Below, in pieces: positions 1-5,264 of a stretch of 5,264 nucleotides of DNA. Within the stretch, counting starts at the first letter, position 1; the number at the start of each line of letters is the position of its first letter. The DNA is from Salaquimonas sp. (lineage in GTDB: Bacteria > Pseudomonadota > Alphaproteobacteria > Rhizobiales > Rhizobiaceae): the NCBI GenBank assembly GCA_024639745.1, contig JAHEHW010000162.1, forward strand, positions 1 to 5,264, written 5' to 3'. The position numbers and the translations under genes are program-made. Below the pieces are notes generated by a model. The model ran no database searches. It was not told the DNA's origin and worked only from the letters and a program-made list of their open reading frames with translations.

Positions 1-2108
1 AGATCGCCTTTCAGAAGCGTAATCCCGGCGCTTTCAAGCGCAACATCGGCACCAGTGCCCATCGCAATCCCAACATCGGCTGCTGCGAGCGCGGGCGCAT
101 CGTTGACGCCGTCCCCCGCCATGGCAACTTTTCTTCCCTTGTTGCGCAAGTCTTCCACCAGCGCCTGTTTGTCTTCGGGAAGAACACCGGCCCTCACCTC
201 ATCGATGCCAAGTTCACGCGAAACGGCAGAGGCCGTGCGCTCATTGTCCCCGGTTGCCATAATGATCGTAATTCCCTCACCATGAAGCGCATCGATCGCC
301 GCCTTGGCATTTGCCTTGATCTTGTCGGCGACGGCCACAATCCCGGCGGGCTTTCCATCGACAGAGAGCAACATTGCCGTCTTTCCCGCTTCCTGTAGGC
401 GGGTCATGGCGTCTTCCAGCGTCGCGATTTCAATACCTTCGGCATGCATCAGGGCGGCATTGCCGAGCGCAAGATTGCACTTTCCAGCCTTGCCAGTCAC
501 GCCCTTACCGGTAACGGCATCGAAGTCGGAAACCGTTTCTGGCGTTATGCCCCGCGCCTCCGCCCCGGCGAGAATAGCCTCGGCAAGCGGATGCTCCGAC
601 CCTTTCTCGAGGGTCGCCGCCAATTTCAGAACGGTTTCCTCATCGAACCCTCCTGCGGCGACTACGTCTGACAGGCTGGGCTTGCCCTCGGTAAGCGTAC
701 CCGTCTTGTCGACGATCAGGGTATCGACCGCCGCCATCCGCTCCATCGCCGCAGCTTCCCGGATCAGTACCCCGGCCTGCGCTCCACGCCCTGTAGCCGT
801 CATCACCGACATCGGCGTGGCAAGCCCAAGAGCGCAAGGACAAGCGATAATCAGTACCGAGACTGCTGCAACAATGGCATAGATGAGCGCCGGCTCCGGC
901 CCGAACAGGCTCCAGCCGATAAAGGCCAGAACAGCAACCAGCACAACCGTCGGAACGAACCAGGCCGCCACCTTGTCCGCAAGATTCTGGATCGGTGCAC
1001 GGCTCCGTTGCGCTGACGCGACCATGGCGACAATCTGCGACAGCACCGTATCGTCGCCGACCTTTTCGGCCCGCATGACGAAACTGCCTGTCTTGTTCAG
1101 TGTTCCGCCGGTTACAGGATCGCCCTCCTGTTTTTCAACCGGAACCGGCTCACCGGTGATCATGCTCTCATCCACCGAACTCGATCCCTCGAGCACCTTA
1201 CCGTCGAGCGGGACGCTTTCACCGGGACGAACACGAAGCATATCGCCGGCAAGGATGTTTTCGAGCGGAGCATCATATTCGCTCCCGTCATCATTGATCC
1301 GACGCGCTGTTTTTGGCGACAGGTCGAGCAGCGCCTTGATCGCATCACCGGTTCGCTCCCGCGCCCGCAATTCGAGCACTTGCCCGAGAAACACCAACGC
1401 GATGATCACGACCGATGCTTCGAAATAGACCGGCACATGTCCGCTTTCCATCCGGAAGCTTGGCGGGAAAACCTGCGGCAGCAGGGTCGCAACAACGCTG
1501 TAGCCATAGGCGGCCCCGACGCCGAGCATGATCAGCGTCCACATGTTGAAATTCATTGTCTTAATGGATGTCCATCCGCGATGGAAAAACGGCCTTGCGG
1601 CCCAGAGCACGACGGGCGATGCCAGCAGGAATTCGAGATAAACCGACAGGGTCTCGCCAATCCATTGTCGAATCGGGAGCCCCACCATCGGCCCCATTGT
1701 TAGGAGAAGCAGCGGGACGGCCGCCACAACGCTGACCCAGAAGCGTCTCGTGAAATCGATCAGTTCATGGTTCGGACCGTCCGAAACACCATCCATCGGC
1801 TCCAGGCCCATCCCACAAATCGGGCATGTGCCAGGGCCGTCCTGCACGATCTCGGGGTCCATCGGACAGGTATATTTCGTATTCTTGGGCGCAGCCTTCT
1901 TCTTCAGCTTGTTCTTGCCCGAGAGATAAAAGATCGGGTCCGCCTCGAACCGGTCATGACATTTTGGATTGCAGAAATGGTATTCCTCTCCCTTGTAGGT
2001 CAGGGAAGGTTTGCCGGCATTCAGCTTGACCGTCATCCCGCAAACCGGATCGGCCGCTGTTTGAGCGTCTTCTGCATTTAAGGCCTGTACTTTTTCCGCC
2101 GTGGCCAT
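1..2108 (-). CDS. copA: Copper-translocating P1B-type ATPase (partial, C-terminus beyond left edge)
   Basis: Inner-membrane pump that uses ATP to export Cu(I), possibly Ag(I), from the cytosol. 702 codons are visible without a stop. In order: a YHS domain (about residues 20-60; DPVCGM with C23, then C46 and C50); a heavy-metal-binding domain (79-104; C81-P-M-D and C95-P-I-C98-G-M); four hydrophobic segments (about 124-140, 155-172, 187-210, 229-247); the actuator domain with TGE (318-320); two more segments (about 383-430) with the metal-site motif CPC (423-425); phosphorylation site D467 in DKTGT; the SEHPLA motif with H506-P507; TGDN (619-622); and GDGVNDAP (from 665). The cut falls just before the last two transmembrane helices, which carry the residues that confirm Cu(I) specificity. 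There is no N-terminal GMxCxxC HMA domain. The start is the ATG at 2108, preceded by AAAGG about 10 nt upstream and an HmrR/CueR-type promoter. That promoter supports copper or silver as substrate. Family assignment is very sure; the symbol is by family only (rhizobial homologues are also called actP). Confidence 0.95.
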   Translation of the reverse strand, partial: MATAEKVQALNAEDAQTAADPVCGMTVKLNAGKPSLTYKGEEYHFCNPKCHDRFEADPIFYLSGKNKLKKKAAPKNTKYTCPMDPEIVQDGPGTCPICGMGLEPMDGVSDGPNHELIDFTRRFWVSVVAAVPLLLLTMGPMVGLPIRQWIGETLSVYLEFLLASPVVLWAARPFFHRGWTSIKTMNFNMWTLIMLGVGAAYGYSVVATLLPQVFPPSFRMESGHVPVYFEASVVIIALVFLGQVLELRARERTGDAIKALLDLSPKTARRINDDGSEYDAPLENILAGDMLRVRPGESVPLDGKVLEGSSSVDESMITGEPVPVEKQEGDPVTGGTLNKTGSFVMRAEKVGDDTVLSQIVAMVASAQRSRAPIQNLADKVAAWFVPTVVLVAVLAFIGWSLFGPEPALIYAIVAAVSVLIIACPCALGLATPMSVMTATGRGAQAGVLIREAAAMERMAAVDTLIVDKTGTLTEGKPSLSDVVAAGGFDEETVLKLAATLEKGSEHPLAEAILAGAEARGITPETVSDFDAVTGKGVTGKAGKCNLALGNAALMHAEGIEIATLEDAMTRLQEAGKTAMLLSVDGKPAGIVAVADKIKANAKAAIDALHGEGITIIMATGDNERTASAVSRELGIDEVRAGVLPEDKQALVEDLRNKGRKVAMAGDGVNDAPALAAADVGIAMGTGADVALESAGITLLKGD

Positions 2109-2144
2109 GGGATAGCTGCCTTTCGACCTTGATATGGTGAGGCA

Positions 2145-2175
2145 GAGATAGTCCTTCCAGTCACTGGAAGGTCAA
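2145..2175 (-). promoter_or_regulatory. MerR-family (CueR/HmrR-type) metal-responsive promoter of the copper ATPase
   Basis: Read on the minus strand, a -35 box TTGACC (2175-2170) is followed by a 19-bp spacer (2169-2151) and a -10 box TATCTC (2150-2145). A perfect inverted repeat, CCTTCCAGT-G-ACTGGAAGG (2171-2153, 9-bp arms, 1-bp centre), lies mostly in the spacer. The over-long 19-bp spacer with a central dyad is the hallmark of promoters activated by MerR-family regulators, which distort the DNA. The CCTTCC/GGAAGG arms match the copper-sensing CueR/HmrR class. Transcription should begin near 2138, giving a leader of about 30 nt before the ATPase ATG. The regulator gene is not in the window. 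The -35 box contains the TGA stop codon (2174-2172) of the preceding gene. Confidence 0.88.
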
Positions 2176-3068
2176 GACACTTTTCGGTCACGTAGAAATT
2201 CAATCAGGCGCGGCAGATAATCGTGTCCGTGGCCATCAACGAGTTGCTCGTTCAAAACCGCAAAAACGCCTTCGGCTCCAACCCGCTCTCCGCCGGCAGA
2301 AGCGGCCATCTGAAGATAATAACCGATATCCTTTTGCGCGTTTGCGATCGAAAATTGCAGAGCGGATGGATCCCCATCGAGAATCTGCGGCTTGAACCGG
2401 TCGAATACGACGCCCTTGCCCGCCCCGGTTTCAAGCACAGTGGCAAGAACAACTGAGTCCACATCCATCTTTGCCGCAAGCGCCGCAGCTTCGGAAAGGA
2501 CGACGGAAAAGCCGAGCGACACGTAATTGTGCAAAAGCTTCATGGCATGCCCCGTCCCCACGGGACCGGTATGCGTGATGTTTTCCGCGAAACAGGCAAG
2601 CAGCGGGCGCACCATATCGAATTGCTCGCGGTCTCCGCCAACCAGCAGGTTTAACCTGCCCTCCATCGCTTCCTTGGGCGTGCGGGTCATCGGCGCATCG
2701 ATGAATCCGACCCCTTTCGCAGCAGCCAGGTCCGCCATTGATCGGCTTGTCTCCGGCAGAGAGGTAGAGCAGTCGACAATCAGGCCGCCTTTTCGGATGC
2801 CGGCGAGAATACCGTCACGACGTGTCAGCACTTCTTCAACCTGCGGAGCACCGGTCAAAACAAGAAGAATGATATCGCAGGACCCCGCCAGCTCTTCGCC
2901 ACTATCGAAAGCGCTGGCACCCATGGCAAGCAACTCGCCCACCGGTTGATTGCCGCAATGAGAGAGAAAGCTCAACGGCCATCCCGCCTTAGCAAGATTG
3001 GTCGCAATGCCAATGCCCATATGCCCGACACCGGCTATACCGATCATTTTCCCCTCGATCGAATCCAT
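2172..3068 (-). CDS. NAD(P)-dependent oxidoreductase, 3-hydroxyisobutyrate dehydrogenase family
   Basis: Soluble beta-hydroxyacid dehydrogenase that oxidises a small 3-hydroxy acid (or reduces the semialdehyde) with NAD or NADP; the substrate cannot be told. Residues are numbered from the ATG at 3068, giving 298 aa, normal for the family. The N-terminal Rossmann fold shows GVGHMGIGIA (13-22); the substrate-binding stretch is DCSTSLPE (99-106); the second signature is DAPMTRTPKEA from 124, where most family members have an SGG loop; the catalytic lysine is K177 in GTGHAMKLLHN; a second conserved lysine-aspartate is at K246-D247. The C-terminal half is the all-helical domain. The ATG at 3068 is preferred because GGAG lies 6 nt upstream; an in-frame ATG at 3080 (four more residues) has no good ribosome-binding site, and one at 3047 is also possible. 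It follows the binding-protein gene by about 42 bp, so cotranscription is likely. Its stop codon lies in the -35 box of the ATPase promoter. Confidence 0.9.
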   Translation of the reverse strand: MDSIEGKMIGIAGVGHMGIGIATNLAKAGWPLSFLSHCGNQPVGELLAMGASAFDSGEELAGSCDIILLVLTGAPQVEEVLTRRDGILAGIRKGGLIVDCSTSLPETSRSMADLAAAKGVGFIDAPMTRTPKEAMEGRLNLLVGGDREQFDMVRPLLACFAENITHTGPVGTGHAMKLLHNYVSLGFSVVLSEAAALAAKMDVDSVVLATVLETGAGKGVVFDRFKPQILDGDPSALQFSIANAQKDIGYYLQMAASAGGERVGAEGVFAVLNEQLVDGHGHDYLPRLIEFLRDRKVS

Positions 3069-3074
3069 TGGAAT

Positions 3075-3078
3075 CTCC
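3075..3078 (-). promoter_or_regulatory. Ribosome-binding site deciding the dehydrogenase start
   Basis: GGAG on the minus strand, 6 nt before the ATG at 3068. It lies inside the alternative four-codon extension starting at 3080, whose own upstream sequence has no purine-rich Shine-Dalgarno element, and so favours the inner start. Confidence 0.55.
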
Positions 3079-3110
3079 ATTCAATCAATCGCTTGCGACA
3101 ATAATCGGAA

Positions 3111-3953
3111 TCAGTTTGCAAGCTCTTCGATAGCTTCCCGCAACCCCGACGGCAGTTCATCTTGAACCTTCTGCCAGCGCTCGGCAATGACCTGATAGTC
3201 TTCGATACGGGTACAAGTGAGACCGGACAACAAGAGCGCCTTCCGCTTGGCGGATGGCAGAGCGGCGATGGCCTCGTCGACACTCTCGGCGATCGACGCT
3301 CGCCGGGGCGCCCATTCCTTCCCGGTAACATAGGGCTGGCCCGGAGTCGGTTCGGATCGGGCAATCACCCGAACCTCATTCGCCTCGGGCAAATACCGTT
3401 TTGCGATCTCAAAGCTTACGGCATCTATTGCAGCGATATCCGCACGGCCCGAGGCAACCGCGCAAATCGATTCCCGGTGAGAGCCGCTGCAAATGGCTTC
3501 ATCCCAATCGCCGGGTCGCCGACCTGCGTTCATGAATGTCGAGTGGAAGGCCGCGAAACCGGACTGGGAAAGTAAGCCGTTATAAGCGTAGCGCCGCAGC
3601 TTGAACTGCTCCAGGCTTTCCGCCTCGGCAGCGACATGCACCACAAAGACACTATGATAACTGCCCGCTTCCCCTTCGATATCATAGGCAGGTGTTCCCA
3701 CGAGAGAAACCTGCCCGCCAAGGCGCACAATCAACGGCAAGCCGCAGGTCTGCCCCAGCAAAAGCATTGGATTGCGCCACACATCCCACGGTTCGCCTTC
3801 ACAAGTCAGGATTGAGGGCTTTTCAAGCCCCCGTTCTGCCAGACTTTCTGAAAGAAGCGAGAGAAAGGCCTGCGTATCCGACCGAATCTCGGGCCAATCA
3901 TACATTGGCAGGCAGACAATTGCGCTCGTCACGATCAGCGGCCGCGCCTGCAC
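3111..3953 (-). CDS. PhnD-like phosphate/phosphonate-type substrate-binding protein, no signal peptide
   Basis: A 280-residue protein of the PhnD/SsuA-like periplasmic-binding fold (Phosphonate-bd type, PF12974 by motif recognition). Characteristic stretches are CLPMYDWPEI (14-23), LLLGQTCGLPL (64-74), RYAYNGLLSQSG (121-132) and SGSHRESICAVASGRADIAAID (from 156), then a PGQPYVTG segment (204-211). The N-terminus begins directly with the first beta strand: there is no charged-hydrophobic signal sequence or lipobox, so as encoded it would stay in the cytosol. No permease or ATPase gene accompanies it, so a role as a transport component is not supported; small-ligand sensing or binding is possible but inferred. 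The start is a GTG at 3953 with GGAG 5 nt upstream; it overlaps the desaturase stop by 19 bp, suggesting translational coupling. An internal Met16 is not used as the start because it falls inside the conserved LPMYDWPE strand. The ligand is unknown. Confidence 0.85.
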   Translation of the reverse strand: MQARPLIVTSAIVCLPMYDWPEIRSDTQAFLSLLSESLAERGLEKPSILTCEGEPWDVWRNPMLLLGQTCGLPLIVRLGGQVSLVGTPAYDIEGEAGSYHSVFVVHVAAEAESLEQFKLRRYAYNGLLSQSGFAAFHSTFMNAGRRPGDWDEAICSGSHRESICAVASGRADIAAIDAVSFEIAKRYLPEANEVRVIARSEPTPGQPYVTGKEWAPRRASIAESVDEAIAALPSAKRKALLLSGLTCTRIEDYQVIAERWQKVQDELPSGLREAIEELAN

Positions 3954-4866
3954 GGTCGCTCCAGCGGATAGGGAACAGGCTCTTTCTGCTTAAAGAAAAA
4001 GCGTCGGAAGACCTCGCCATAAGAGGCAAGGCGATAGCCCTCATTCATACGCAGAAAGCGCTCACGATTGCGCTCATAGAGTTCCGGCAGTCGGTACCAG
4101 GCAACCTTCGGGTGGGTATGATGAACCGCATGGAGGCTGTTATTGAGAAACAAAAAGGAAAACAGGCCTCTGGCTTCAATGATCACACTGCGCCCTCTCG
4201 CTTTTTCGTGTGCCTGTTGTTCAAGAAAGGTCCGCACCATCAACAGCGACATGCCCAGATAGGCGGCAACCAGATACATCCACACGGATATCGTGACGAA
4301 AAAGCCGAGCAAAATCACGAGCAGCATCAGCGTCGCGAAATGCACCAGCCATTTCCAGGCAATGTGTTGTTGCCCTGCCCCGATGCGTTTCAAATCCCAA
4401 AGCACGAAACCCGTCATCCCGATCACCGGCCCGATCAGCATCCTGCCGGCGAGCGTATTGTTGAAGTTGAAAGACGCTTCGAGAAGCGTCCGCGTTTCTC
4501 CCAGTCCGAACGCATCTGGTACCAGCTTTCAGGATCGTCATAAGGGTCGCAAAGCTGCGTATCCCTGTGATGTTCCAGATGAGTGTCCCGAAACCTCAGA
4601 TAAGGCACGATAACGCCAAAGGGCACACTGCCCAGCATGTCGTTGAAAATCCGGCGCCTGAACGGATGACCGTGCAACAATTCGTGCTGTAGTGACGAAA
4701 ACAGCGTCAATAGCGGAGCCAGGAGAAGCATGATTATCCATTGCGGCAGCGCATGCGCTCCCAGAACAAGGTAACCCCAAAGGCCGTACACTAGCGCCAA
4801 TAACACCAGCGTACGCCAATCCCATTCATCCATGAAAATACGATCGATCGCGCCCGAGCGCGGCAT
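3935..4866 (-). pseudogene. Fatty acid desaturase family membrane protein, split by a frameshift
   Basis: Two overlapping frames together encode one di-iron membrane desaturase/hydroxylase (FA_desaturase, PF00487). The first frame (4866 to 4435) carries hydrophobic segments and the histidine boxes HELLHGH (61-67) and HLEHH (96-100), then DPYDDPESWY. The second frame picks up with LLEASFNFNNTLAGR, two hydrophobic stretches and the third box HAVHH (about 246-250), ending at 3935. The first frame after RSDW turns into unrelated residues and stops at 4437-4435. One missing base fits: the span is 932 bp, one short of a 310-residue gene plus stop. Adding one G to the GGG at 4502-4500 would give RSDW-GETRTLLEA and rejoin the frames. 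Each half lacks histidine ligands found in the other, so neither should work alone. The start at ATG 4866 is chosen for its strong GGGGAGG site; a GTG at 4947 is open but has no such site. The substrate (acyl lipid, or another hydrophobic compound) is unknown. Both halves are otherwise intact, so a recent mutation or a sequencing error is likely. Confidence 0.85.
4473..4490. repeat. Perfect inverted repeat (hairpin) at the desaturase frameshift
   Basis: GACGCTTC (4473-4480) and GAAGCGTC (4483-4490) are exact inverse copies separated by GA, so the RNA or single-stranded DNA can fold into a stem of 7 bp with a tetraloop. It lies inside the desaturase coding region, about 10 bases downstream (in the gene's direction) of the GGG run where the reading frame appears to be lost. 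No T-run follows, so it is not a terminator. Confidence 0.7.
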
Positions 4867-4873
4867 TTTCAGC

Positions 4874-4880
4874 CCTCCCC
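4874..4880 (-). promoter_or_regulatory. Strong ribosome-binding site deciding the desaturase start
   Basis: GGGGAGG on the minus strand, ending 7 nt before the ATG at 4866. It contains the full GGAGG core. This makes 4866 a far better start than the in-frame GTG at 4947, which is preceded by AT-rich sequence without a Shine-Dalgarno match. Confidence 0.75.
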
Positions 4881-5007
4881 ATGACTGTCGAAATCCTTCA
4901 GGGAGGAAAATATCAATCCAGCGGTTGCGGACAATGTGAGACTTCACAAGATAAAATGAAAATCATAACAGCAATGATGCATAAAGTTACAAAACAAGAA
5001 AAATGTA
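4881..5007. other. AT-rich intergenic region between divergent desaturase and HTH genes
   Basis: About 130 bp between the desaturase ribosome-binding site and the first possible start of the plus-strand regulator. The part from roughly 4940 to 5020 is strikingly AT-rich compared with the GC-rich genes on either side, as expected for a divergent promoter region. On the minus strand TTGTAA and TATGAT occur near 4990-4960 but with a 19-bp gap and no dyad, so I do not call a specific promoter. No clear operator palindrome was seen. Confidence 0.4.
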
Positions 5008-5264
5008 GTGGATACACATTGTAATGCCAACACGACCCTGGTTACTGACAAACGCGATGTCGCCGAGATTTTTCGCGAGCGCATGCGCACACTGATAGAG
5101 CAACGCCGCGAAAACCTATCGAGTTTTGCGAAATCCGTGGGCATAGATCGATCAGCCCTCAGTCAGTTCATGGCCGACAATCCCACGCGTCTACCACGAA
5201 CGGAAACCTTGCACGTTATTGCCCTCACATGCGGTGTCTCGCTCGACTGGCTTCTTGGACTCGT
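5008..5264 (+). CDS. XRE-family helix-turn-helix transcriptional regulator (partial, runs off right edge)
   Basis: N-terminal part of a DNA-binding regulator. The frame encodes IFRERMRTLIEQR, then the helix-turn-helix with SSFAKSVG as the first helix and RSALSQFMAD as the recognition helix, followed by LPRTETLHVIAL and CGVSLDWLLGL, the usual end of a HTH_3/Cro-C1 type domain. The rest of the protein, and any sensor domain, is beyond the window. The start is unclear. The frame is open back to a stop at 4975-4977; the only standard start codons before the domain are GTG 5008 and then ATG 5083, the latter cutting into the first helix. A rare CTG at 5038 would give a compact N-terminus. None has a convincing ribosome-binding site. 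It diverges from the desaturase gene, so it may control that gene, itself, or both (inference). Confidence 0.8.
   Translation, partial: MDTHCNANTTLVTDKRDVAEIFRERMRTLIEQRRENLSSFAKSVGIDRSALSQFMADNPTRLPRTETLHVIALTCGVSLDWLLGL

Noticed and set aside
304..882. Plus-strand open frame of 192 codons
   Set aside because: It lies wholly opposite the ATPase, whose motifs are unmistakable; the alanine/serine-rich translation is an antisense shadow of GC-rich coding DNA.
2153..2171. Perfect 9-1-9 palindrome after the dehydrogenase stop as a rho-independent terminator
   Set aside because: No T-run follows in either direction, a 1-base loop is too tight, and -35 and -10 boxes flank the dyad at MerR-promoter spacing, so an operator explains it better.
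4473..4505. Programmed -1 ribosomal frameshift making the full desaturase
   Set aside because: The bases at the junction in the zero frame (TGG GAG AAA CGC) do not form an X XXY YYZ slippery heptamer, and this family is normally encoded in one frame. Kept only as a minor possibility in the findings.
3692..4543. Plus-strand open frame of 283 codons
   Set aside because: It is antisense to the binding-protein and desaturase genes, shows no recognisable domain, and the opposite strand carries conserved histidine boxes and PhnD-like motifs.
4867..4947. Longer desaturase N-terminus starting from GTG 4947
   Set aside because: No ribosome-binding site precedes the GTG, while a full GGAGG sits 7 nt before the ATG at 4866.
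1..5264. tRNA or rRNA genes, CRISPR array, insertion sequence ends, attachment sites
   Set aside because: No repeated-spacer pattern, transposase-like frame, terminal inverted repeats with flanking duplications, or tRNA-like cloverleaf was seen on either strand by eye.

Overview
The window looks like chromosomal or large-replicon DNA of an alphaproteobacterium, most likely of the Rhizobiales/Hyphomicrobiales (Rhizobium, Brucella/Ochrobactrum and relatives). This rests on GC-rich codon use, the style of the encoded proteins, and a copper-ATPase promoter of the HmrR/CueR type known from rhizobia. No species can be named from the sequence alone.

Layout from right to left on the minus strand: a fatty-acid-desaturase-type membrane protein (4866 to 3935), broken by a single-base frameshift; a PhnD-like substrate-binding protein with no signal peptide (3953 to 3111), whose start overlaps the desaturase stop; an NAD(P)-dependent 3-hydroxyisobutyrate-dehydrogenase-family oxidoreductase (3068 to 2172); and a copper-type P1B ATPase (2108 to beyond the left edge; 702 codons visible). 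On the plus strand, diverging from the desaturase across an AT-rich gap, an XRE-type helix-turn-helix regulator begins near 5008 and runs off the right edge.

The first three minus-strand genes are packed tightly enough to be one transcription unit of unknown purpose. The ATPase looks like a separate unit. Between it and the oxidoreductase lies a textbook MerR-family promoter: a -35 box, a 19-bp spacer filled by a perfect 9-1-9 dyad, and a -10 box. The -35 box physically contains the stop codon of the oxidoreductase gene. The ATPase would export cytosolic Cu(I) (or Ag(I)) when a CueR/HmrR-like activator senses the metal; that activator is not in the window.

The most useful points for follow-up are the metal-responsive promoter overlapping a stop codon, the desaturase frameshift next to a perfect hairpin, the YHS plus heavy-metal-binding N-terminus of the ATPase without an HMA domain, and the unexplained desaturase / orphan binding protein / dehydrogenase trio. 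I saw no RNA genes, CRISPR arrays, insertion sequences or clear terminators.
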